DNA of 64,000 nucleotides from Jacaranda mimosifolia (lineage: Eukaryota > Streptophyta > Magnoliopsida > Lamiales > Bignoniaceae), in assembly GCA_018894105.1 (NCBI GenBank), contig CM032133.1, positions 372,001 through 436,000 of the forward strand. The letters are read 5' to 3'. Positions 11,701 to 24,359 of the stretch are shown here, in pieces. The notes under the pieces were generated by a model. That model was not told where the DNA came from. It made no database searches and saw only the letters and a program-made list of their open reading frames with translations. The position numbers and the translations under genes are program-made. Within the stretch, counting starts at the first letter, position 1, and the number at the start of each line of letters is the position of its first letter.

Positions 11701-12086
11701 GGGCTTGTTTGCTTCAATTGAATATATTTGATAGATGCATAATCACTCCTAATTTATTATTTGTTTGCCTTGATATAGAGCCCATGATAAGTCATTGGCC
11801 TTGTATTAAGTTGAAATATAAATCAAGAGGTGAGGGCTTGATATATATTTTTTGGATTGGATAAGATTTAAAAAGATCATGTTATCCTTGATTAGTATAT
11901 AAAAAGATATATTAAAATAAATAATACAAGGTTATAATAATAAAATCATATATTTTGTTTTAATTTACTTTTCAGTTAATCTTATCAACCAAATGTGATA
12001 TTATATTACTTTATCTTGATATATTTAAAATATATTTATTTATTTGTATATCATTTATAATCACATAACTCCAAGAAAACTAGCCC
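11701..12086. mobile_element. Candidate Tourist-like MITE
   Basis: The left end GGGCTTGTTTGCTTCAA and the right end TCCAAGAAAACTAGCCC form an imperfect inverted pair. Both are flanked by TTG (11698-11700 and 12087-12089). The AT-rich interior is non-coding. Confidence 0.5.
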
Positions 12087-13115
12087 TTGACATATATATA
12101 TCACATTAAAATGTAAGATAAAATACAGAATAAAATAGATGATCTAAAGTGCAATTATTAAGGGATATAATGGGAAGCATGATCGACGACAAATTAAGAT
12201 CAAATTAATAAATAAAAATAAAATCCAAAGTTAAAAAGTACTGGTTATAGAGGATCCAAATGAAACGAGAGAGAGAGAGAGAGAGTCTTCACTCTTTTTA
12301 ACAAGAAAACGAAGGAGTTAGCAATATTAATTATGTGATTCTGCATTAAAAACCGGCCAAGCTCTATTACACTACTACATATGGATACGAACGAGGGCTT
12401 TGTACAAACTTTTTAAATATTCCCTCTCCCCCCATACCGAGTCCATCCAGCCCCAGCTGGTATGTAGTGGAAATGCCAAAGTGCATGGGAGATGTCTTTG
12501 TTCGTGTCCATTGGCGACAAACGAAGGATTCGACACGACAAAAGTCCCTTTGGATGCCAACCTTGGAAATTGCAGGGAAATTAAAGAACAGTACACCACC
12601 TTGACCTTGGTAGTTTTCATCGTTTGTGAATAATGATATATACATGCTGTATCTAAGCTTGCGTTGGCGATGTGGCCGGTGTTAATTATGCGTGCCAGTG
12701 TGCGTTAATCATTGGTATTTTTAACTTTTGTGCATGATCGATCACATCACATTATTTCATCGTCTTTACCGATGTTACGGCCTTGTGGACATCGATCGCT
12801 GTTTCAAATATAAACATCGACTATGCTCTCACCATCAACCATTTCAAGAATTTCGATTCATCCATCATTCAGACAAAATCCACATCTCTCTTTAGTTTTG
12901 GTGCCTCTATATTTCAGCCTCCCCAATTCATCACTTCCATTTTCACTTTACTTTCAGAATGTTTTCAAATACGAGGTAATTAAGTGGCTTCAGTCTCTGA
13001 GAGAGAGACACAGAAAATGCTTTCAAAATATAATTTGGGTATCTAATTAATCCATTTTGTGAGGGCAAAAAAAAAATAAAAAATATATATATATATATAG
13101 GTGTCAACGTCAAGT
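12087..13115 (+). promoter_or_regulatory. Upstream and leader region of the RFC3-like gene
   Basis: There is no convincing coding sequence, although antisense frames at 12367-12645 are open for about 80-90 codons without recognisable similarity. A short GA run lies at 12268-12286. Close to the gene a (TA)n tract ends in TATAG at 13100, which could be a 3' splice site of a leader intron whose donor might be GAGGTAATT near 12973. That leader intron is inferred. No promoter element is certain. Confidence 0.35.
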
Positions 13116-16100
13116 ATGGAGAGCTCATTGCGGTCAAACAGGAGAAGAAGCGGGTATGAGCCATCGGATACAGAGACCGAGTGGGTCGACAGTCCAAGGC
13201 GTGGGAATAATAACAATAGACAGTCCGAGATTAATAACGGGTATGATGAAGTTGGCAGGAGCAAGATTCCTCTGCAGAGTGTCACCAGCAGGCTGCAATC
13301 AATGATGCCTGCAGAGATGGAGAGTAGTCCTGCTCGAAGGAGGCATAGCAAGTCCCCATATAAACCACGTGGAGATCAGAATGGTAATGTTAATCCTGAT
13401 TTTCGCAGAAATGTAAGCCCTTTTTCGCGTAGAACCTATTCTGATCTTCGTAGAAATAATAATGTTAGTCCATTTTTTATGTCTGAAAGGAGGACTAATC
13501 CAGCTCATAATAACAACAACAATAATAATAGTGGAAATGCTTGTCCATTTTCGCAATCTGAACGCAGGACTAATCCTGATTATAACAATAGAGAAAATAT
13601 CAGTCCCTTTCCAGTATCTGATCAGCGCAGGAGATATATTTCTCCTTACAAAGCAGCCGCAGGAGATGAGGGCCATGGTTTGGATGATGGGCTGCAGGCA
13701 AATCATGATATGATGAGTAGATCAGGGAGAGAGAGATCGACTTATGGTAGCAATAGGAGGGCAGCATCTGCTCCTAGAGCAAGGCTGAGGGAAAAAGAGC
13801 AGCAGATCAACTATGATCAAAGGGGGCAAAAGAAACAAGACAGGATTCTCTCCCCTATCCCTCAAGAGGACAAGGATGCTTCTCATAAACATGGCCCTTC
13901 AGTGGGTGAGATCAATGAAATGGTTGCAAATGCTAAAATATCTGGAGGGTTTAATGGTCATGTTTCCAACTATGACAGCACTGATTCCATTTCTCCCGGG
14001 GATATTTTCTTTTCAAGGGACTATAATGCCATTAAGAATAATGTTGTCTTTCCAAAAAATGGTACAGCCAATCCAACAACATTTCTCCCAAAGCCACCAG
14101 GTTTTGTTGCTTCTCATCAGGGCACCAAGGTGATTAATGCCAGTTTCAATCATAACTCTCGGGCTATGTCACAAACAACTACAAACTCCAGTTCTGCCGT
14201 AAGCAGGCAGAGTAGTAATGTAACTGAGTCTAGTGGTAGGACAACTGCAAGTACAAGAAAATTCATAGTAAACAGACGGAAGAGCCAATCAGATGCATGG
14301 TTTTCTTGCATCAAGAAAGGATCTTGCAAGACATCCAATAAATCTCCAGAAAAAGAAAGGCCTTTTGATGAAGCTTCATTTATTGAAAAGGCAGTTGTGG
14401 TTGAGAACTTGAGACCACTTTGGGCTGATAAACATCAGCCTGCTTCCTTAATTGGATTCACTTGCCACAAGCAAGAAGCTCAGCTTCTCCTGCAACTTGT
14501 AAGTTCCAATTTAAATTCCCAACGAAAGACTGGTCTCCTCTTTCGCATGACAAGATAAATATACTTTATAAATCTACTTTTTCTTTTTAATTTATTTTGT
14601 TGATCTCTTACTTTAGCTTTGTTATTAGGCAACCAATGAGATTTTTCCACACATCTTGTTGAAAGGACCACCTGGTACTGGTAAGAAGGCACTGACAATG
14701 GCTCTTCTCCGTGAGATATATGGGGATCCTGTTTGGAATGTACGTTCCCTTTTACTAAACGCATAATTGTATAACCATAAAGTTAAATTTGGATACATAG
14801 CTGAAGCTTTCATTCCTTTCTGCAGATATCACATAACTTACGATACTTTCACATTCTGGTATGTCCAGTTTTTGATGGATCCTTTCATGCTTTTATGTCC
14901 ATGTAGAATCTGAAATATAGGATAATTGAATGCTCGCCAAAGCAAGTCCATACTCAAACCTGATTCATTTTTTTGGCTTAAACTTTAAACTTTCCTCAAT
15001 TTGGACTTTGAGTCAATGCTGGATACAGATGCAACAAATTTGTACGCTTATGCCTTTCATTTGAGGTAAATTCAGAAGTATCAATGTTGAAAGTAGATAA
15101 AAGTAGTACTTATGCAGGAAGCTTGTTTAGCATGCTACATAGGGACTACATTATTCGATTCACTGGGGTCCTCCCTTAGTGTCCTTATTTCGTCAAGATA
15201 TGCTTTGGTCTCCCCAGCTTCATAGCTTGATCAGAAATCCCTTTGTTTGGTTTTTTGGCCTTACAATAGCCCAATAATGACACTAATTGGATATTAATGG
15301 CATCTTCAGATATGAACTGGGCTGGGTTTCTTAGGAAGCCACGAAGTTTCAGCTATCTTTATGTTGATTCTCTAAGTGAAAAAACATGATTTTCATCTTA
15401 CTTCTTTAATGAATTTCTTCATTTCAGTTTATTATATTGCTATATGGGCAGGAATCAAGGCCAATCCAAGTAGTTGTTCCTGTAAGCTCAAGTCCTCACC
15501 ATGTGGAGCTCAATGTTTACTTAGAGCCTAAAGCAGCATATGCCTTAACAGCGTTGGTCAAGCAAATAAGCAGTGAGCACGCAATCACCCCTGAAATCAG
15601 CACAGCTCCTACAAAGGCAGATTATAAAGGTCCACCTCCATGATCATATTAATATTTTGATTCTAGTCCCTTTTAACATTCTTCTTGGAAATTATTAACA
15701 AAGTGACAGATTATGTGAATTGCAGTATTGGTTCTCTTTGATGTTGATAAAGCCGCAGAGAACATACAGCACCTAATAAAATGGATCATGGACTGTTACT
15801 CAGATTCTTGCAAACTTATCATTTGCTGTGAGGATGATGTGGATATACTTGAATCTGTGAAGAGCCGCTGCAAAATTATTAAGGTTGAAGCTCCTGTAAC
15901 TCATGAAGTAAGCATACCAACTAGTCTTTTTGCTATCCCTTCACATTTCTATTTTCTGAATTAGTATATCACATATCTCTCTTTCATTTGCAGTTAAGTA
16001 TGGATAATTACACATCCAAACCCCAAAATATTTGTCTAATTAAAAGAAAAATCTAAAGTTATATTCATGCCAACTAGTCCATTTGTTTGTAATCCTTGTG

Positions 16101-17967
16101 TGGTCAACACAAAGTCTCCATTCAGTTGCAACCAGCTTCTAGGACTAGTGTTTGTGATACCCAAAAAGGTTACTTGAGAAAATCTGTATGTTCTTCAAGT
16201 CCCAGGCTTGTATTATTTTTTCATTTTGCTGCTGATCTTGGCAGATACAAGTACTGGTCATATGAAACAAGAATTTCGCCTCACAGTCCCATATGGCTAG
16301 GTTGGAATATTCGCTGCTGTAAATTAATACCAAAATATTTATTACAAGTTAGGAACTTGCAGAAGCAGGCTGTAAAATGGATGTAAATTTCTTGATTCCA
16401 CAATCTTAAAAAATTCTTTCTTGTGTTGAAAATTTTCTCTGAAGTTTTTCCATGTGTCTGCATTTGATCCACATCTGGAAAGCAAATTGCTTGGCAATGC
16501 TTAAGTATTATCATTGATTCAAGTTCTTTTAAAGTTCTCAAGGAATCTAATGAATGAAGCATTGCTGAGTAAGACTCACGGCAATCACATTGTCACATGT
16601 TCAACATTGAACAATGATTCCTTTTAAGAGGCATCCTGAAAGTGAAAGATAACTTATTTGTCAGCGTTGAGGAAAACTGTTATTGGGACACTCAAAAGAA
16701 GGTTCTGTCCAAGGACTGATGCTGGCTCTTTAGTGCAGCTTGGTCGCAGGACACATATTCTCTATTCTCATTGGAAAAGTTTTTGGTGTACCTGCTGATG
16801 AGTTGTGCGCTTTTATTTCTTCTTATGCCTTAGGTAATGGAGGTTCTCATCCAGATAGCGAAAAAAGAAGGATTTGAACTATCCATGAGCTTTGCTGCTA
16901 AGATTGCAACCAAATCAAAGCAAAATCTAAGGAGGGCAATCATGGCACTTGAAGCCTGTAAAGCACACAAGTAAGATAGATAACAAGAAGAAAATTATGT
17001 TCATCTGATTTTTCACGTACTTAACAAAAAGAAACCATGCATTTTCAGCTACCCCTTTCTGGAAGACCAACCTATTCCACTAGGATGGGAAGAAGCCCTT
17101 GTGGAACTTGCTGCAGATATTTTAGCAGATCCATTGCCAAAGAGGTACACTCCCTCTTTGATTATCAATCTTACTTGGTTGGTTATATATATATCCTCAA
17201 GCAACAACCATTGACCTATATAATATATGTTGTTAAAACTTTTTATATGGTCAATGCATAAATGACAGTAGTAATTAATGGTGAACTGAATCTCCATGTT
17301 GTGGTTTTGTCTTGGCTATAGATTATTTATCGTTCGAGGGAAAATTCAAAAACTTCTGGCAGATTTTGTTCATCCTAAACTAATCCTCCTGGTAATGTAC
17401 TGAATATATATACACATTGGTAAGCATCGTACAAAATATTGCTTACCTTATATTTTTAATCTAACATTAGAAAGAGCGAATTTTAACTATGCAGAAGCTA
17501 GTTGAACAATTCCTTCGGGGAGTTGAAGCTAGTGTGACAAGGGAACTCTACTATTGGTATGCTTACTATGTAAGTATCAAATATTAAGTAATATTGTTCA
17601 CTGGCTAATATTAATTAATATAAGTTTTAAAGTTGAACCCGAAAAGAGAAAAACGGGAAAAAGAAAAAGAGATGAATGATTATTTCAAGTTTGATTTGCA
17701 GGATAAGAGACTCCCAACAGGAACAAGTGCCTTGCTAAAGTTAGAAGGTATTAATTTAAATAAGTCTACCACAAGAATATATAGCTAGCTCAGTCCTACG
17801 TGTGTGCTTAATTACGACAATATTGAAACTCAAACCCTTACTTTTAGAACAGAACTAACTCAGTGGTTGACAAATAAGTTTTTAAATTTAATGGTGCAGA
17901 ATTTGTAGCCAAGTTTATGAGCATATACAGGAAGAGTTGCTCGGCCTCGAATAGGCAATTCTCATAG
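13116..17967 (+). CDS. RFC3-like AAA+ clamp-loader protein with long N-terminal extension
   Basis: Eleven exons join in frame to 792 aa: 13116-14498, 14629-14739, 14826-14858, 15452-15629, 15726-15907, 16834-16970, 17049-17144, 17322-17391, 17495-17569, 17702-17747 and 17900-17967 (TAG). All introns are GT-AG. The start is the first ATG in frame ([20 protein letters not shown]). Residues 1 to about 435 are low-complexity, rich in Ser, Asn and Arg, with a run of Asn and repeated SPF...RR units. The C-terminal part resembles replication factor C subunit 3: [12 protein letters not shown] entry, Walker A GPPGTGKK (474-481), Walker B-like VLVLFDVDK (569-577), SRC motif (615-617), then the RFC3-type lid and collar ending [13 protein letters not shown]3 itself is about 350 aa, so this is a plant paralogue with an added tail. 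Nuclear DNA-metabolism role is inferred, not shown. Confidence 0.85.
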
Positions 17968-18589
17968 ATAAATACCATGAGCCAGAGGAAGGAAAACATG
18001 TGATGCGATCCTGCTGCACTTGCAGCAGCTGCTGGTGGTTGAATTTTACCCCCTTATCAGTGGGACGTACGGCAGCAGAATTTATAATTCTGAAATCACT
18101 TCACCATTTTGTTGATTGAAGTGATCAATTTGGTTGATGATAAGAATAGCTTACAATGCATGCATGCAGTTATCAGTATGATTATTATTATTACTATTAT
18201 TATTGTTAACTAGCAAGCAAGAAATTATTAACTCTGGGCGGGCCTGGCATGCCATTCTTCCCTTTTTCCTATTTTTGTGTAATGTTTGTATGTTTATCGT
18301 ATGGTTGTAGCAAATAGCGACTATAAAAACCTTCATTTCTCAGGTTAATCGACTAATAACTTTACTCTTCAACTTTGTTCTTCAATCAATCAAATAATAA
18401 ATGGATGGCTACATTTTATCAGTTGATCAATATTTCAACTGGATATAATTAATCAAATGAAAAATGGCGTAAACAAGGATTTGAAGACAAAAGTGAAAAA
18501 GTAGAAGCAATCAAGCAAATGTAGAGATGAAGTCAGGACACTTTCTATATGTTTGCAAGTTGTTTTCTGAAAACTTTTCTTACTGGACC
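17968..18589. other. 3' flank of the RFC3-like gene
   Basis: Presumed 3' UTR and intergenic sequence. Contains a short ATT repeat near 18181-18205 and several AATAAA-like words (for example AATAATAAATGG near 18393). No other gene is seen. Confidence 0.4.
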
Positions 18590-19000
18590 CAACCTGAACC
18601 TGTCGTAAGCCGATGGGCTTGAATACCCAAAAGATAAGAGAGGGTAAAAAGGCTTTTCCAATTTCCGTTGCCGGGAATATCCTAACCGTTGTAGTCACTA
18701 CAACGGATTTCTGTTGGCTCAATGAACCATAAACTTTTGTTTTGTAAAATCAAATGGAATCGTGTTGCAAATTTGAAAACACCGAAGCAAAACCCTCTTC
18801 CCTCTGTATCACGACTCTTTTCGACTCTCCTATCCATACTGAATACTTCTCTGCTTCAGGTGGTGCTTTGATTTTTCTTTTCTTGATATGCTTTCTTTTT
18901 CTTTGAACTTTTACCCCGGAAGAGTTGTATATAGTGGCATTTCGAGTGTGATTTTTCAATTTAAGAAGTTGCGAAAGCAAATGTCAGATTTCATCAGAGT
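18590..19000 (+). repeat. Second copy of the 1-340 block, upstream of the ATP23 pseudogene
   Basis: Homologous to 1-340 in the same orientation, with a broken tRNA-Glu inside (18662-18707) and the same CT-rich leader-like stretch (18785-18860) ending CTGCTTCAGGTGG. It may represent the old promoter and leader exon of the duplicated ATP23 copy; the acceptor TAATCCAG just before the pseudogene ATG would fit. Confidence 0.65.
18662..18707 (-). pseudogene. tRNA-Glu pseudogene, middle deleted
   Basis: Both acceptor-stem arms remain (TTCCGTTG... and ...CAACGGA), but about 30 nt covering the T arm and the anticodon loop are gone and a short GTTGTAGTCACTACAAC palindrome sits near the 5' arm. It is the damaged relative of the tRNA at 49-121. 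Confidence 0.75.
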
Positions 19001-19812
19001 GTAACGCTCCTTTTTTTTTTTTTTTTTTTTTTTAATTGCATCTTATTTTGAAATTTCGTAGCTTTTCAGGATAGAGAATGGTAGGCTTGGAAGTTTAGAT
19101 GCCTTCGTTCTTTAATCTTGGATTAGTCTGGATAAAAGGATCGTATGTGCTGTTTTCTTTTATTATATCTTTTTTTATGAGTTGAGTAGATGGATGAATG
19201 GATTTAGTAGATGTTAGAGGTATGCATCTTGTGAAATAATAGAAAAGAAGGAAGATATAAGAGAGTAGAGATGGGAGTGTAGAGCAAAGTATTAATCTTT
19301 TTCTTTTTGATATTTTTCCCCATTTTTTGGAAGGAGAAAGTCCAACCCCTAGAGAGTAAGTGCATTGCTGTACTTTTCTCTTTCAAGATTAAAACAAATG
19401 TAATAGCAAACCGTGTTTAATTTTTCTTTCATTTACTGTTGCTTGTTAGGGGAGTTGGATTAGGTTGGACATTGTTGTTTTGGTGTATTAACCTTTATAT
19501 ACCCCATATTTTTTGTGAACTATTTCATATGCAATGCACATGTGTCTGAAGGAAATTTTTCCGATGGTGAAGAACATACGTGACTAGAATGAAGGAGTAC
19601 TTAATATTATTTTGACATGTTTAACGAACCATTTGTCAGCATTGTATCACACAATGTAGTTTAATGGATTTAATTAGAACGTTTTGTTGTCTTCTTTAAT
19701 TCAGTTGATTCCACCATATCATTTTAACTTAGGAGAAGCAAAGTTATAGCTTGTAGTTGAGTTGACAACATACGCCAGCGTGAATAATCCAGTTTAAAAC
19801 TACCAGAAACCC

Positions 19813-21901
19813 ATGGCCGGTGGTCCTAATTCAAAGCCAGCCTCTGATGCTGGTGGCTTCCCCTCCCCCTTCCAGGGTGGTGGCATGACTGTGGAGGAAT
19901 GCCAGAATATGATCCAGAGAAGTCTCAGAAGTATGATCACTTTGAGCATTTATGTTATTTATCAACTCCAGGGTTCATTTCAGATCCACGTGCATTTTTA
20001 TATGTTGCAGCTTCCATGGTAAAATTTCTAAAGGAGCAGTTGGAGAAATCTGGATGCAGTGTCGGAAGCAATTTCATAAAGGCAGTTCACTGCAAAGAAG
20101 CCTTCGCTGGTGCATACTCTAGTGGTCAAGGGGTAATAATAATCCATTGTCTTTTTCTTATTACAAGTTTGAATCTTGAAATCCTAAATAGCCAATATAA
20201 ATGTAGCAATTATTATTTACTTGATATGTTAATTGCCAAAGTAATGTGCTATTTATCTGTGAACCTATTTGTGTGGCGTCCTGTGTTTTTGAGTAAAAGC
20301 TATTCAAGGCTTACCATTATTCTGGGAATACTATTTCTTGTTTTTTTCTTTTTTTTATGCCTTTTATCAATCAGATAAAGTTTTGTAGAAATCACTTGAA
20401 ACTTTAAGATGAGGTAACCCAAGTGGTGATTCACGAGCTCATTCATGCATATGATGACTGTCGAGCTGCAAATTTGGACTGGTCTAACTGCGCTCATTGT
20501 GCCTGCAGTCAGGTTATAGTCTACCAGAACTTACTTTGTTTTTAATTGCTTTTTCCCTTGACTTAATTTATTATTTGGTCATGGTTTCATTTTCGTGATT
20601 TATGGATACCATTGTACTATTTCTGGAAGCAGATTCGAGCTGCTCATCTCAGTGGTGATTGCCACTACAGAAGGGAGTTACTTCGTGGTTTTCTAAAGAT
20701 AAGAGGTCATGAATAAGTGAGTGTTACCTCATGCTGTCCTGGTCTTTCATTTCTGTTACATGATGTGCCAAGATCAAACACAGTGGTATGGATCCTTATT
20801 AATATTTTGCTTGATCGTAGAAAAGCAGAAAGGAAAATTAGTGACTCTAGTCTTGAGCAGCTAGGAATTTTCCTGGGAACTATTTCCTTATGAGCCGTTT
20901 GGTTTTGTTTTCTAGAAGCATTTTCATTTTATGGTAAAAAGGAATAGTTAAAAGTCAATTATAAGTGTGATTTTAAAAATGACATATTGTTTGGATATTT
21001 TGTTTAAAATAAAATAATTGTATAAGGTTGAAAATGAGTTGTATTTAGATAATGTAGTGTTTTTGTATTAAAAATCATGCAAATGTAAGTAGGAGAAAAT
21101 AAAGTGTGAAAATAGATAGTATGTGTGTGTGTGTGTGTGTGTGTGTAATAGTGTGTTTGGAAAAATATGCTGAGAATGAAAATGTCTACGAAAATATGGG
21201 AGAAGTTGAGCTTTCTATTTTTATTTTAAAGAGAAAATGAAAATGGGTTTTGAAAACAAAACCAAACGGGCACTTAAAAATTAAGGGAGTGATTGGGTTT
21301 GAAGGGACATGTTGGGATGTGATGGGATATGCCTAACTACATCCTACATTAGCATTTGGAAGGAATGAAGTCAAGAATGAGATTGCCATTGTTTATTATA
21401 TAACCAGAGCTTTCTCCCACTGGCTTAGTTGTTACTCCTTTTATGAACATTTTCAAGCTCCAGTTCATGGTTGTATGACTTTTATCAGTGGCTAATATCT
21501 GTTTCCATAATGTTTCTATCTCTTAGTTACACATGGTAGGAGGAGGAGAGATCAATCGAACAGTCGAATGAGATATATTTAAAAGCAGAACCTCCTGCAT
21601 GTATCCAGAGGGATTCCAGTCAGAATTGTTTGAGCCATATTGTCATATATATAACTATTATTAACTAAATTTGATGCCGTTTCCTTTTACTTGTGCACGA
21701 AAATTACATCCTTCTCTTTTAACTTGATGACTGAATGTTGTCTGTCTGTCTAATGTGATGCTAAAGGAATGAGTGAGGAGAAGAGTAATGGAATCAATGA
21801 CTGCAAAGCCAAACTGCTCAGAAGCAGCGGTAAAGGATGCCATGGAAGCTGTTTGGGATATTTGTTATAATGATACTAAGCCCTTTGATAGAGCTCCTTG
21901 A
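19813..21901 (+). pseudogene. ATP23 pseudogene with introns retained
   Basis: The same five-exon layout as the good copy at 57721: 19813-19930, 20011-20132, 20375-20512, 20633-20716, 21767-21901. Three stops interrupt it: TAA at 20405-20407 (Gln in the good copy), TAA at 20714-20716 (last codon of exon 4, Gln in the good copy) and TGA at 21770-21772 (Cys in the good copy). Exon 2 is one codon shorter. The HELIH zinc site is still encoded in exon 3. Retained introns show a DNA-level duplication and not retroposition. Its last intron has been enlarged by a Tourist-like MITE (20891-21273). Confidence 0.9.
20891..21273. mobile_element. Tourist-like MITE in the ATP23 pseudogene's last intron
   Basis: The terminal inverted repeats TGAGCCGTTTGGTTTTGTTTTC and GAAAACAAAACCAAACGGGCAC are flanked by TTA on both sides (20888-20890 and 21274-21276). 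A (GT)n microsatellite (21122-21146) lies inside. Non-coding. It is the best preserved member of the family also seen at 2773, 3011 and possibly 57019, and the good ATP23 copy has no such insert at this intron. Confidence 0.85.
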
Positions 21902-23299
21902 AAATACAGGATCACTTGCTATTTTTTCTTAGGAATTCATTGGCGTACGAGCATTCTTGCTTAGCATTTCTATTTGATCATCTCAATTCTCAAGGGATGA
22001 AAAGTTTTCGCTTCCCATAAGCTCTCATTTCCCTTTTCAAGTGTAGACATTTTTTTCCTTTTTCCTCGTTTCCCCATAAATAAACTGTTCAGATCAATGT
22101 GTGGTTCAGGATCTTATCATCTTAAAATCTTAATCGAAATATTCTGATGTTCTCTTGACATTTACAGTCAAAGATGGAGGAGAAATTTACTCCATTTGTT
22201 CTTGGAGGAGAAATTTTTGACTTACCTATTTATAGCAATGGTGTTTATTATATCTTGCGTTGTTGATTGTTTTATCAAATGATGTGAGCTGATATCAAGT
22301 GTTAGCCAGTGTTCTCTAGAGTTATGACTTCAATCAGACATCCTATAGGCATAGACCCCTCGGTTTTCCATGAAGATTTTTGCTTGATTGTATTGATTGA
22401 GTCTTTTACAGCATGTTTGTTTATATTTTCAAAGTCATTTTTACTCATCTTTATGATTTAAAAATAAATTATCAACAATTTATCATATTTTTAATTATAG
22501 TTTAACTCATTTTCATCTCAAAACATATTTTTCAATAACATGTAATTCTTCAGTCTCTTCTTTAATATTGCTATCTCTCCCCAATTATAACTTATTAAAT
22601 CATATATAATCATTACCTTTGCAATATACTATCTAAATACAAACTCATTTTTAATTCTTTTTCTCTAAATTTTGAAAATATTGAAAATGAAAACATAACA
22701 AAACATGCACGTAGGCATCAATTTGTCTTAGCTCTCTCATCATGCACTGATTAATATAGGAATTGTAGATTCGAAAACAGCATTGCTGCGTCGTTTCTAC
22801 TAAAGTTACAGGTAGAAAACTGGAGTTTCAATTTAGCAGGCTTCAAGTAATATGTATGTATGTATGTATAAAATATATGTATGGATCTCTATTGCTGTTG
22901 GAGTGGATCTCAAGATAATTAAGTATTACTTGTTTTGAAATGATTTATTTGTTTGATGAAAGTGCAATTAATAAAACTGTCACCAGGCAATAAAATGGTC
23001 ACCAGCCCCAAGCCTCCAACTCCAAGCACAGAGGCAGTAACCTAATTGTTTGCATCAATTACTACCTTTGTTTAACAGAAACAACAAACCACGAAAAGCT
23101 GCTGAACTTTTCAACATCTCACACTGTGATAACAGAAAAGCAAGAAACATTCTATTGCAATTTGCAAGCAAAATAAGAATCATGATATATACCCCAGCTA
23201 CCGTTCTTTTGTGATGTTTTCTTGGTGATTCTTCATGCATTTGTACACTGGAATTGCATGAGAATTAAGTGATACTTAACAGCAGAGTAATCAATTTAA
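21902..23299. other. Intergenic region between ATP23 pseudogene and epoxide hydrolase
   Basis: No gene recognised. Contains a short TATG repeat (about 22853-22870). The minus-strand frame at 23055-23240 is likely within the 3' flank of the epoxide hydrolase and has no recognisable product. Confidence 0.45.
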
Positions 23300-24319
23300 T
23301 CAACTGAGTTTCTGGAGAAAGGATAAAATTTCATGTGAAACTTGTTGAGGTCTCTCTTGATGGATGAAGTGGTGACCATCAAGAATGACGATTTCATGAC
23401 TTGGGACTAAGGTCTTGAAAGTGTTCCCTTGTATGTATTCCCTTGTTCCACCAGAATCAAATCCAATATCCTTGTCGCCTACGATCAGCTTGGCTGGAAC
23501 TGTGATCTTCGACCCTTGCCATGGTGCTAGTAGCTCCCAATTTCTGTCGTTACATCAAATTAAATTGTTAATTATTTGGAAGTACGAACTTATTAAATTA
23601 ATTGGTAAAAAGTAATTGTAATTACACTCACAGGTCGAAAGCTCGGTAATAATTGAAAGCACCGGTGAAGCCAGACTCCTGGAACTTGTCAGCAAACACC
23701 TGGAGTTCTTCCTCTGTAATCCAGGACGGCAAGAATGAAGGGGTTCCTAAATAATCAATGATCTCCATTCCAGGAGGCGCTGCAAGTTGATCTGTTTTGT
23801 TGATCAGCATAAGCTTCTTCATCACTGTCAAACAATCGTACCTTGCAAATGCCCTCTCCGCTCTCCCTGGTTCCTGCTCCATTAATTAACACAGCTCTTC
23901 ATAACCAAATACCACCCTTTTAATCCCTTTTCTTTTTTCTTCTGTAGGCATTGGAGTTAAAGAATTGGGTAATTGATTTACCTGAAACTGACAGACGTAA
24001 TAGTCATCTCCAAACATTTGATTAAATGATTCCACAGGCTTAACACTAGTAAATCGGGGTGTGAATGGAACAGCAAGAGCTATGATTCCCTTGACTCTGT
24101 CTGGGCGCAGCAAGCTGAGATTCCAAGCAGCCAGAGCTCCCCAGTCTATCCCCACCACAAAGGCCTTTTTCCAGTGTACGTGTACAAAAAATTCCACATT
24201 AATCATCAAAATTCAAGATTACAAACTAACCTTAATCTTCTCGTTCAAGATTGACAAGCGAGCTATGGACATGCCAACACACAATAAAATACACGAAAAC
24301 CGTCCAAATTAAGCAACTC

Positions 24320-24359
<40 letters not shown>

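Noticed and set aside
12367..12645. Overlapping minus-strand ORFs of 80-90 codons
   Set aside because: Two frames of the same strand are open at once, neither resembles a known protein, and they lie just upstream of the RFC3-like gene.
13299..13706. Minus-strand and alternative-frame ORFs within exon 1 of the RFC3-like gene
   Set aside because: Shadows of a low-complexity coding exon.
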